Assembly (NCBI GenBank): GCA_937915755.1
Contig: CALGGR010000160.1
Coordinates: 1-6,268 of the forward strand
Direction: 5' to 3'
From: an uncultured Fretibacterium sp.
GTDB lineage: Bacteria > Synergistota > Synergistia > Synergistales > Aminobacteriaceae
DNA length: 6,268 nt
Shown: positions 1-5,127 of the stretch, one piece after another
Layout: each line of letters begins with the position of its first letter
Position numbering within the stretch: position 1 is the first letter of the stretch
Position numbers and translations under genes: made by a program
Notes under the pieces: model-generated
Seen by the model: the letters and a program-made list of their open reading frames with translations, nothing else
Databases searched by the model: none
What the model was told of the DNA's origin: nothing

Positions 1-1209
1 CGCATCTGCCATATCAGGGGAACGTAAACCCCGCTCCTTCATCTTTTCTTTCGGCTCTAGGACTAATCTACCTGCCGCGTCAAACTTGTATGTAGGGCTT
101 GCTAGTTCTCCCTTCAACTCAGGATTGTTCGGGATTGCTGCACCTGCTTCAAGCCATTCCCTCACCCTGTCCCACATCTCGGAGCGTTTATTAGCGTATT
201 TCGCGCTATCTGTCGCCTTCATGCCGAAATTTATCTCCATCACTCGATAGCCTAGCTGTCGCAATCGGTCTATTACTCCCTCACCACGACCGGCATCTAT
301 AAACACGCCGTCAGGCCGAAATTCATCAATCTCACGCGCCACAATCCCCGCGAACATCATATTGTCGGCTTTCTCAACTACACGCATATCATGGCACCAC
401 AAGCCTTCACGCCTGCAAATCACGCTCCTATCATCTCCGAACCGCGCAACATCAACGCCGATTACTTTCACTGCACCGCGTATATCCGCCTCAGTCAGTC
501 CCTTTTTGGCGGCTTTGCTCACCATATCGATAGTGATTAGCACGTTATCTTCCGACGCGCTGAAGTCGCATAGAAACTCCTGCCTATACTGATTACCGCT
601 CATCACTGCGGCGGCATCGTCTAATTCAGATTGTGGGATTATGTTTGTCTCGTCAGCTCGGTACACTCGCGAGCACCAATCATCAGCCTTTAGCCCGTAG
701 GTATACAGCTCGAAAAACATATCCATACCCTTTGGCGTTCCGATGAAACACGCCCAGCCGTGCCGGTCTGACAGTGCAGGCCGTAAGACTTCGCCCCACA
801 CTTCCGGCTTCATGTCCGCAACCTCATCTAGTACTATTCCGTTGAAATACAGCCCTCGCATTGTGTCGGGATTGTCCGCACCGTATAGCCTGATCCTTGA
901 GCCATTCGGAAAATCTATGCTCAATTCGCTTTCATTGACTTTGCGTCCTGGAATTGGATATGTGAATTTCTTGAGGTAGTCCCATGCTAAGTCTTTGGTC
1001 TGTGTTCTGTAGGGACTTATATAGCCGTAACGCCCTGCCCCGCTGGTATCACACAAAGCAGACTTCACGAGCTGATTTATCATGCAGACTGTCTTACCCA
1101 GTCGCCTATGTGCCACTATCACGCTAAATCTATGCTCTTCTATCAGCTTGTGTATTTCTTTCTGGACTTCACGCGGTCTGTATGGGATTGTTATTGTTGG
1201 CATCGTCAT
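1..1209 (-). CDS. terL: Phage terminase large subunit, 3'-truncated by the window edge
   Basis: This is the ATPase/nuclease motor that cuts concatemeric phage DNA and pumps it into the prohead. The frame is open for 403 codons and runs off the left edge, so the C-terminus is missing. The ATPase domain shows a Walker A motif VAHRRLGKT (residues 32-40), of the HRRxGKT type usual in terminases, a Walker B IVLDE (125-129) and a motif III GTPKG (157-161). The RNase H-like nuclease domain begins with GVDVARFGDD (251-260, catalytic Asp253), with a second acidic element FIDAGRGEG (303-311). The third acidic motif would lie outside the window. A TAA sits directly before the ATG at 1209, so the start is 1209 or 1203. 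Homologous N-termini of the style MPxxxIPYxPR would fit 1203. No strong ribosome binding site is visible. The start overlaps terS by about 40 nt, suggesting coupled translation. Confidence 0.96.
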   Translation of the reverse strand, partial: MTMPTITIPYRPREVQKEIHKLIEEHRFSVIVAHRRLGKTVCMINQLVKSALCDTSGAGRYGYISPYRTQTKDLAWDYLKKFTYPIPGRKVNESELSIDFPNGSRIRLYGADNPDTMRGLYFNGIVLDEVADMKPEVWGEVLRPALSDRHGWACFIGTPKGMDMFFELYTYGLKADDWCSRVYRADETNIIPQSELDDAAAVMSGNQYRQEFLCDFSASEDNVLITIDMVSKAAKKGLTEADIRGAVKVIGVDVARFGDDRSVICRREGLWCHDMRVVEKADNMMFAGIVAREIDEFRPDGVFIDAGRGEGVIDRLRQLGYRVMEINFGMKATDSAKYANKRSEMWDRVREWLEAGAAIPNNPELKGELASPTYKFDAAGRLVLEPKEKMKERGLRSPDMADA

Positions 1210-1483
1210 TTATCCAGTGAAATACTATCTTTGTATCTTCAGCCGATGATAGCTCTACTTTGCTCATTGTCTCGGGTTTGCCGTAACCTCTGTCAAGCAA
1301 TTCACATGCAGCTTGAAGCCTTATTATTTCCCTTTTACTGTTTAGCAGTTCTATCAATGCCTGCACAGCTTCAGGACACGCAGCCCTGATAGCTTCTTTT
1401 ATCTCCTTTGGGATTTTAGGCCGTCCTGGACTTTCCTTATTACCCGGCAAAAAATGCCCCTTTGCATCCCTTTCTACTGCCAT
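1169..1483 (-). CDS. terS: Phage terminase small subunit-like protein (DUF5681-type N-terminus)
   Basis: The 104-residue protein probably recognises phage DNA for packaging and partners with the large subunit encoded directly downstream. The N-terminus has the pattern GHFLPGN...GRP (residues 9-22), typical of DUF5681-like phage proteins usually found beside terL. A helical segment follows, ending in AACELLDRGYGKPE (58-71), another hallmark of these proteins. The tail is polar and Asn-rich. A longer reading from a TTG at 1498 is possible, but that TTG lies within the Shine-Dalgarno sequence, so the ATG at 1483 is preferred. The 3' end overlaps terL. The family assignment rests on these motifs and on position; DNA binding is inferred. 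Confidence 0.85.
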   Translation of the reverse strand: MAVERDAKGHFLPGNKESPGRPKIPKEIKEAIRAACPEAVQALIELLNSKREIIRLQAACELLDRGYGKPETMSKVELSSAEDTKIVFHWINDDANNNNPIQTA

Positions 1484-1490
1484 ATTCTGC

Positions 1491-1496
1491 ACCTCC
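1491..1496 (-). promoter_or_regulatory. Ribosome binding site of terS (decides the start)
   Basis: The minus strand reads GGAGGT here, ending 7 nt before the ATG at 1483. This is optimal spacing and excludes the in-frame TTG at 1498, which overlaps the same bases. Confidence 0.8.
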
Positions 1497-1506
1497 AAAC
1501 GAGCAT

Positions 1507-1541
1507 AAAAATAGCACCTCTGTAACTGTTACAAAGGTGCT
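1507..1541 (-). terminator. Rho-independent terminator-like hairpin in the terS leader
   Basis: The arms 1513-1525 and 1529-1541 pair over 13 bp around a 3-nt loop. The only imperfect pair is C/A on the plus strand, which becomes a G-U wobble in minus-strand RNA, so the structure is best as a minus-strand transcript. It is followed on that strand by ATTTTTAT. It lies between a promoter-like sequence (1565-1593) and the terS ribosome binding site, so it would cut transcription before terS unless it is bypassed. It could alternatively serve as a 5' stabilising hairpin of the terS mRNA. Confidence 0.75.
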
Positions 1542-1564
1542 TTAATCTTTCCTACCAAGCCAGA

Positions 1565-1593
1565 ATTATATCAAAAGTCAAGGTTTTAGTCCA
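1565..1593 (-). promoter_or_regulatory. Sigma-70-type promoter ahead of terS/terL
   Basis: The minus strand shows TGGACT (1593-1588), a 17-nt spacer and a perfect TATAAT (1570-1565), with a TG one base before the -10 hexamer. Transcription would start near 1558, about 17 nt before the hairpin at 1541. It is the only promoter-like sequence with this quality in the window and is well placed to be the late (packaging and structural) promoter. No start site has been measured. Confidence 0.6.
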
Positions 1594-1661
1594 TATTTAC
1601 AGAATTGCGCCAATATTCACATAATCCCCGCATGTCCGGTTAATCACCGTATCATCGGCCT

Positions 1662-1877
1662 TTATGCCTCATCGCCTCCCTTCTTCTTGCCCGGCTTCAT
1701 TCTCTGATAGCCTGCTACAGCATCACGCGGAATTAGCCACGTATCAGCAAATTTGAATGAACCCGGTAAACGGCCTGCACGTATAATCTGTCTAACTCTA
1801 CTATCATTAACATTAAGCATTTGTGTGGCATCATCTGCACTCACATATTCCCGCCGTATATCTTCCTCTGTAATCAT
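1662..1877 (-). CDS. Small excisionase/MerR-like helix-turn-helix DNA-binding protein
   Basis: This 71-residue protein is essentially one HTH_17-type domain. The pattern EYVSADDATQMLNV (10-23) followed by DSRVRQIIRAGRLPG (25-39) gives the helix-turn-helix, and WLIPRDAV (47-54) the wing. The tail is basic (KPGKKK). Proteins of this kind are excisionases or small regulators, or help position nucleoprotein complexes on phage DNA. The ATG at 1877 is preferred over the TTG at 1880, because the Shine-Dalgarno GAGGTGAT runs right up to the TTG. It is divergent from the gene at 2018 and shares with it a region bearing three palindromes, so it could be the factor that binds there. That link is inference. 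It could also belong functionally with terS downstream. Confidence 0.8.
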   Translation of the reverse strand: MITEEDIRREYVSADDATQMLNVNDSRVRQIIRAGRLPGSFKFADTWLIPRDAVAGYQRMKPGKKKGGDEA

Positions 1878-1902
1878 CAAATCACCTCACGCAAATAATA
1901 TC

Positions 1903-1964
1903 ATTACCGCTAAGAGTAATAATTAGTATTATTACTGATTAAGGTAATTACTGTTTACGGTAAT
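1903..1964. promoter_or_regulatory. Operator cluster: three 18-bp palindromes in the divergent intergenic region
   Basis: Three copies of the dyad ATTACY-N6-RGTAAT occur at 1903-1920, 1931-1948 and 1947-1964. The last two share two bases. Together they fill most of the space between the HTH gene (start 1877, minus) and the plus-strand gene (start 2018). The symmetric half-sites and length suit a dimeric phage repressor. A TAATAT at 1961-1966 could serve as a -10 element for the plus-strand gene, but no good -35 accompanies it, so an activator is possible. The binding protein is unknown. Confidence 0.65.
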
Positions 1965-2002
1965 ATATCATCGTCAAGTGAACATCACAGACAAATTCAC
2001 AC

Positions 2003-2009
2003 AGGAGGT
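2003..2009 (+). promoter_or_regulatory. Strong ribosome binding site of the plus-strand gene
   Basis: AGGAGGT lies 8 nt before the ATG at 2018 and is a near-complete anti-16S match. The good initiation signal shows that this gene was built for efficient translation even though its frame is now interrupted. Confidence 0.85.
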
Positions 2010-2017
2010 AAAAAGCG

Positions 2018-2845
2018 ATGGCAACATTAAAGGAACTTAGAATGCAAGTTATAAGGCAAAATCTGGACATCCCGAACTTCAAGACTTTGCGTAAACCTGA
2101 ACTGGAATATGCAATCAAAAAGGCATTATACGTAAACAGAAGAGTAAGGGAAGTCTATGGCGAAGACTTTTCAGAATGCGTCAGGATTAATGATTTTCTT
2201 GATGAATTTGACAAATTACACCAAGAAGTAGCAGCACCTAACCCTACACAGCATAGAATTATTGATTTTATCAAGTATCAAATAAATCTTGACCTTACTA
2301 ATTACAGACTGACAGGGATTAGCTATGATCACAAAAAATTCCTCGTTGTTGATTTTGAGAAATTAGGCGGCTATGACCGTCAATACGCCCTGCGGAGACT
2401 TGAAAACGATCACGGCGGGAAGTTCATAAAAATAACTCCCTATAGTTGCTATAGTGCCAAAATCTATGCAATTTTCCCACTGGAAAGACTAAGCAAAGCC
2501 GCAATAGAGGCAAAGAAGGCCGAAGAGAAGAGACAACAAAAAATAACTAAGGAAATCAAAGCAACATTTCAAAGACTGCACCCACTAAATCCAGAGAAAA
2601 AAACGCCCGCCCCCGCAGTATTTGAGGCAGGCAAAACATACAGCTACACAGACCCACTATTTCCTAATGACCCGTCACGCCGCATTGTGATAAAAAAACG
2701 GTCAAAATTCAGTATATGCGTTCAAGAATGGGTGCAACAGGATAGAAGGATAATGCTCCGCTTCAGCGTTGAAAAAACTGTGAATATTTTTATCCTGAAT
2801 GGGGGAAACCAGAATACAAAGACTCAGCTATTTGCTAGCTACTGA
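2018..2845 (+). CDS. N-terminal fragment of the SAP-like repeat protein (unknown function)
   Basis: This 275-codon frame encodes the N-terminal part of the broken gene. Residues 3-37 (TLKELRMQVIRQN ... RKPELEYAIKKAL) have the helix, loop, K-x-x-L-x-x-x-I helix layout of SAP or Rho-N-like modules. A mixed region with basic and hydrophobic segments follows, including QYALRRLENDHGGKFIKI (122-139). Residues 160-187 form a Lys/Glu/Gln-rich helix, possibly a coiled coil. After a proline-rich hinge (190-200), a probably beta-rich domain starts at VFEAGKTYSY (201-210). Real coding probably stops at codon 253, and the last 22 residues look like out-of-frame translation. No enzymatic motif is seen. I do not recognise a named family. 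Confidence 0.7.
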   Translation: MATLKELRMQVIRQNLDIPNFKTLRKPELEYAIKKALYVNRRVREVYGEDFSECVRINDFLDEFDKLHQEVAAPNPTQHRIIDFIKYQINLDLTNYRLTGISYDHKKFLVVDFEKLGGYDRQYALRRLENDHGGKFIKITPYSCYSAKIYAIFPLERLSKAAIEAKKAEEKRQQKITKEIKATFQRLHPLNPEKKTPAPAVFEAGKTYSYTDPLFPNDPSRRIVIKKRSKFSICVQEWVQQDRRIMLRFSVEKTVNIFILNGGNQNTKTQLFASY

Positions 2846-3044
2846 CCTTGTAGAGGAAGCCCCCGCATCAGTCCCGGCACTCCCCGCACCTAGAAAGAAT
2901 TTCACTATTAGCAGAAAAGATGAATATCTCACTCTACCAGATAGCTTTACTCAAGAAATAGCTGACGATATAGAGACTCTTGTCCATAAGCCGAAATTTG
3001 GAACTTGGAAAGGCATTATTCAGATCCCGTTTATGCTTACATAG
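2799..3044 (+). CDS. Middle fragment of the broken plus-strand gene
   Basis: An open frame of 81 codons whose first dozen residues are probably not native. Coding character begins near LATDLVEEAPAS (about 2832-2867), which fits the end of the domain started in the preceding frame, and continues through PAPRKNFTISRKDEYLTLPD to HKPKFGTW (about 3008). The ATG at 2799 has no ribosome binding site. It is best read as an internal piece of the 2018-3937 gene rather than a gene of its own. Confidence 0.4.
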   Translation: MGETRIQRLSYLLATDLVEEAPASVPALPAPRKNFTISRKDEYLTLPDSFTQEIADDIETLVHKPKFGTWKGIIQIPFMLT

Positions 3045-3937
3045 ACAGCAACAAAGTAACCGTTAAAACTCTAAAACTCTTTGCTAAAAAACTTGGATAT
3101 AATGTTGCTACCAACGCTTATAAAAACAACATTACCCGTGCTTTAATACGTGTCATCCACCACATACACGACACAATCACTGAAAATCGTAAAAAATCTA
3201 TAGCCATCGCCTTTCCTTTAGGAGCACTCGAATATCCATACGGGACACGCATTGATGAGAAAACAGCTGACATGCGCAATGACTTACGCATTAACCAGTG
3301 CAAAACACCGCAGGAGCTTCAATCCCTTCTTTCTGCGTCTGACTTCTACACTCTTGAATTAATCGCTCATCAGAAAAGGATTACCCCTCCTTTTAACACT
3401 GGATACACCTTTCATAAGGGGTACACTGTCAAATCACTCACTGCTTTAATCCTAGCTTATTATTTCCCTCAACCCTTAATGCGTAAACATGTCCCTTCAC
3501 TCCCCGAACCTCAGCCCGTAACCATCGAGGCGGAATACACCGAGAAGGCTGAACCGGAGACAGAGACACAGCCACAGCAAACAGCGAAAATAAAGCCCTC
3601 AGACGCTCCGAAAAAGCAGCCAAAGGGTAAAACTACCTTAACACTTGAAGCCGTCAATTCCTGTGCTGCTCGTGAGGAATTAACAGCCCTATTTTCTCAA
3701 TTCAAGAAGGATGAAATATTAGCCTTCATGCTATCAATCGGGGCATCACTGCGCGGATTAAAGGGGCTGAATACTAAAGCGAAGCTGTCAGGATATTGCG
3801 CCGCTAAGATACTCCAGCTCAGGGACATGAAGCCCTCAGAACAAAAACAAGCTCCACGCCCTGAAATTAGACACGAAGCCCCGAAACATCAACCGAAGGT
3901 ACTCGGCAAGAACCGGCAGCTAATGATTGTATTCTAG
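3005..3937 (+). CDS. C-terminal fragment of the SAP-like repeat protein
   Basis: This 310-codon frame starts formally with a TTG that lacks a ribosome binding site, so it is a continuation of the upstream gene and is in the same frame as the 2018 start. At least two, probably three, helical modules are visible: 16-52 (VKTLKLFAKKLGY ... NITRALIRVI), 99-154 (PQELQSLL ... YTVKSLTALILAYYF) and 220-272 (EILAFMLSIGASLRGLKGLN then TKAKLSGYCAAKIL). The last is the clearest SAP-like match. Residues 164-210 are a Pro/Glu/Gln/Lys linker of low complexity. The C-terminus is basic. It ends within the convergent regulator gene (18-nt overlap). DNA or RNA binding is plausible; no catalytic motif is visible. 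Confidence 0.7.
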   Translation: MERHYSDPVYAYIDSNKVTVKTLKLFAKKLGYNVATNAYKNNITRALIRVIHHIHDTITENRKKSIAIAFPLGALEYPYGTRIDEKTADMRNDLRINQCKTPQELQSLLSASDFYTLELIAHQKRITPPFNTGYTFHKGYTVKSLTALILAYYFPQPLMRKHVPSLPEPQPVTIEAEYTEKAEPETETQPQQTAKIKPSDAPKKQPKGKTTLTLEAVNSCAAREELTALFSQFKKDEILAFMLSIGASLRGLKGLNTKAKLSGYCAAKILQLRDMKPSEQKQAPRPEIRHEAPKHQPKVLGKNRQLMIVF

Positions 3938-4354
3938 GATATGCCCGATAACCCGCATAACCAGATCATGACGGCGGGCAAAGAAAACCGACCTGCACCA
4001 GTGCCAAGCCGCAAGCAGTGTAGTTAGTGGTATTCGCTCAAAGTAGAAACCCTCAAGTATCAGCCGGTGATATTCATTCCGCTTGTCATTCTCTTTGAGG
4101 TCTTCTATCAGTCTGCGAACTGGATACACCCGACGACGCACCCGCATCAGCCTGTGTTCAATCCCTTCAAGCTGTGCTACGTACGAACTAACTGGATCAG
4201 ACTTCATGCAAGTATTGCCGAATGTGTCATATCTATACCCGTGAACGTCTCCATACTGTTTTAATTCCTGTAACTGGTTTTTGAGGTGTGATAAGTCCTG
4301 TTCATTCTCTTTGTAGCTGTATAGGCATTTTTCCGCGTATCTGTAACGTCTCAT
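3920..4354 (-). CDS. ArpU/DUF1492-like phage late-gene regulator (sigma region 4-like)
   Basis: The 144-residue protein resembles the small sigma-like activators that lie between replication and packaging genes in many phages. The N-terminus is charged and helical (1-33). SDPVSSYVAQLEGIEHRLMR (52-71) matches the DPVxxxVxxLexIexxl signature of that group, and a basic helix follows (71-90). The C-terminal part has an acidic/aromatic LEGFYFERIPL (100-110) and a helix-turn-helix-like stretch with TLLAAWHWCRSVFFARRH (112-129) before a final hydrophobic helix. The start at 4354 is set by GGAGG at 4365-4361, 6 nt upstream and inside rusA; the genes overlap by 53 nt and are probably translationally coupled. 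Its target could be the promoter ahead of terS (1565-1593), though this is inference. The family call is from pattern only. Confidence 0.65.
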   Translation of the reverse strand: MRRYRYAEKCLYSYKENEQDLSHLKNQLQELKQYGDVHGYRYDTFGNTCMKSDPVSSYVAQLEGIEHRLMRVRRRVYPVRRLIEDLKENDKRNEYHRLILEGFYFERIPLTTLLAAWHWCRSVFFARRHDLVMRVIGHILEYNH

Positions 4355-4721
4355 TATTGGCCTCCATCACAGTTAATATTGTCCGGGCTGTTGTGCCCTG
4401 TCTGCGTTCCACGTGAAGCACGTCTACTTGTCTGTCATCAGCTATCACTCCTGCCATAGTTAAGCAGTCCTGTAATGCCTTCACGCGGTTGTCTATATCC
4501 CACCGTCTGCGGTTGTCAGTCTCGAACTCTATATAGAGTGCTACCGAGCCTGTATATGGTTGACGGTCTCCCCACACTTCTATAATATCATTAGTTATCA
4601 TTTGCTGATACTCACGCCCTGCATCAGTTTTATACCTTCTCCCCCCTATAGTACTGCGGTACAGATGGTTAACTGTAGGCGGCAAGCCCTTTAACTCCAT
4701 TTCTAATAAAACTTTTTTCAT
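4302..4721 (-). CDS. rusA: RusA-family Holliday-junction resolvase
   Basis: This 139-residue endonuclease would resolve four-way DNA junctions in replicating or recombining phage DNA before packaging, as a dimer using Mg2+. The family features are all present: the N-terminal LPPTVNHLYR (13-22), then RRRWDIDNRVKALQDCL (71-87) with acidic residues Asp75 and Asp77 and Lys81, and GVIADDRQVD (91-100) with Asp96. The spacings Asp75/Asp77/Lys81/Asp96 equal those of D70/D72/K76/D91 in E. coli RusA, so the active site looks intact. Length is slightly above the roughly 120 residues of E. coli RusA because of a C-terminal extension, and this extension is also the region encoding the start of the next gene in another frame. 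A GGAG lies 10 nt before the ATG, across a run of seven A. Confidence 0.93.
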   Translation of the reverse strand: MKKVLLEMELKGLPPTVNHLYRSTIGGRRYKTDAGREYQQMITNDIIEVWGDRQPYTGSVALYIEFETDNRRRWDIDNRVKALQDCLTMAGVIADDRQVDVLHVERRQGTTARTILTVMEANNETLQIRGKMPIQLQRE

Positions 4722-4768
4722 TTTTTTTGAACTCCTTTACGTATTTCCTGCAAAAAAAGGCCTTTTTT

Positions 4769-4798
4769 TATATATATTTGTCCGTTTGTCCGTTTCAA
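4769..4798 (-). promoter_or_regulatory. Possible promoter for the rusA/regulator pair
   Basis: The minus strand has TTGAAA (4798-4793) and, after 18 nt, TATATA (4774-4769); a 16-nt spacing to an overlapping TATATA is equally possible. The two overlapping TTTGTCCGTTT repeats at 4778-4795 lie between the two hexamers, so a protein bound there would block or modulate transcription of rusA. The AT-rich -10 area is ambiguous, hence low confidence. Confidence 0.4.
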
Positions 4799-4896
4799 TC
4801 GTAACATATGATGAATACTAAATCCATGAAAAAATAGTTTGTCCGTTTCTTGTCCGTTTCTTGTCCGTTTCACCCCTTTTTTGTCCGTTTCTTGTC
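4778..4896. repeat. Iteron-like array, left arm (TTGTCCGTTT on the plus strand)
   Basis: Exact TTGTCCGTTT copies start at 4778, 4786, 4839, 4850, 4861 and 4881. The copies at 4839, 4850 and 4861 are perfect 11-nt tandem units TTGTCCGTTTC, which place each site on the same face of the helix. A partial TTGTC follows at 4892, again 11 nt after the previous copy. The unit is too short and lacks spacers for a CRISPR array, and repeated binding sites for an initiator or regulator are the likely meaning. Confidence 0.85.
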
Positions 4897-4953
4897 ATAG
4901 CAACGGTTTACGTGGCTCTATATGTATATGTATGTCCATCTGTCCATATAGTT

Positions 4954-5049
4954 TATAAACCATTGATGTAACTGCAAACGGACAAAAGCGGACAACCAAA
5001 TGGACAAAAAAAAAGCTATAAACCATTGATATAACTACAAACGGACAAA
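4954..5049. repeat. Iteron-like array, right arm: two 33-nt direct repeats with inverted core
   Basis: The segments 4954-4986 and 5017-5049 are 33-nt direct repeats differing at two positions, 63 nt apart. Each begins with TATAAACCATTGAT and ends with AAACGGACAAA, which is the left-arm core in the opposite orientation. Degenerate copies, GCGGACAA and ATGGACAAA, lie between them (4988-4995 and 5000-5008). The two arms thus face each other around a centre near 4900-4950. Confidence 0.85.
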
Positions 5050-5054
5050 CAGAC

Positions 5055-5127
5055 AAAAAAACTCCATACACTAAATATATTCTTCTTTCTTTCTTTTCTT
5101 TCTTGAATATATATTTGTATATGGAGT
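5055..5127 (-). terminator. AT-rich hairpin with T7 tail after the primase-helicase gene
   Basis: The segments 5061-5082 and 5105-5127 form an imperfect inverted repeat of about 22 bp, with ACTCCATA...ATATATTC shared by both arms. The 22-nt loop is almost pure pyrimidine on the plus strand (TTC/TTTC units). On the minus strand the stem is followed directly by seven T (5061-5055), and it begins 22 nt beyond the stop codon at 5149. This fits a terminator for the primase-helicase transcript. The weak, AT-rich stem and neighbouring repeats also suit a DNA-unwinding element, so a dual role is possible. Confidence 0.55.

Larger units (their letters stand above)
2018..3937 (+). pseudogene. Whole locus: frameshifted gene for a protein with several SAP-like modules
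   Basis: I read this as a single gene of about 640 codons interrupted by three one-base offsets. The frame starting at 2018 is protein-like to codon 253 (2774). From about 2776 another frame carries an aromatic-rich stretch EYFYPEWGKPEY up to a TAG at 2836. From about 2838 a third frame gives ATDLVEEAPAS and continues to about 3010. After that the original frame resumes and is open to the TAG at 3935. All three steps are in the same direction (one base missing each time) and sum to one codon, so the original frame is regained. Two offsets fall at A-runs (2772-2777 and about 3010). Either single-base deletions in the read or assembly, or real decay, would explain this. Function is unknown. The helical modules suggest nucleic-acid binding. 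The gene opposes all its neighbours in orientation. Confidence 0.6.

Noticed and set aside
362..1389. Plus-strand open frames of 76-93 codons over terL and terS
   Set aside because: They lie antisense to strongly supported genes, have no ribosome binding sites and show low-complexity Ser/Leu-rich content typical of shadows.
2803..2809. GGGAAAC in phase as G GGA AAC, a classic -1 ribosomal slippery heptamer similar to that of lambda gpG/gpGT
   Set aside because: A -1 slip here gives only nine further codons before the TAG at 2836, and the protein-like signal in that frame already starts before it, near 2776. Two more offsets would still be needed.
3118..3623. Two 61-codon minus-strand frames over the plus-strand gene
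   Set aside because: Both are antisense shadows with no initiation signals. The plus-strand frame there has coherent helical modules.
3952..3979. CCCGC ... GCGGG inverted repeat just beyond the end of the plus-strand gene, considered as a terminator
   Set aside because: The arms are only 5 bp with an 18-nt loop, no T-run follows, and it lies within the regulator coding sequence.
4067..4264. A 65-codon plus-strand frame over the regulator gene
   Set aside because: It is antisense to a gene with a good ribosome binding site and a recognisable pattern, and has no initiation signal of its own.
4752..4769. Perfect palindrome AAAAAAAGGCCTTTTTTT considered as a terminator
   Set aside because: It has no room for a loop, so the RNA stem would be short and almost all A-U, and it lies just upstream of the rusA ribosome binding site.
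4839..4896. Tandem repeats considered as a CRISPR array
   Set aside because: The unit is 11 nt, with mostly no spacers and no cas genes nearby.
4895..5026. A 43-codon minus-strand reading frame inside the repeat region
   Set aside because: It has no ribosome binding site, its sequence consists of the DNA repeats, and it stays open only because the 63-nt repeat spacing is a multiple of three.
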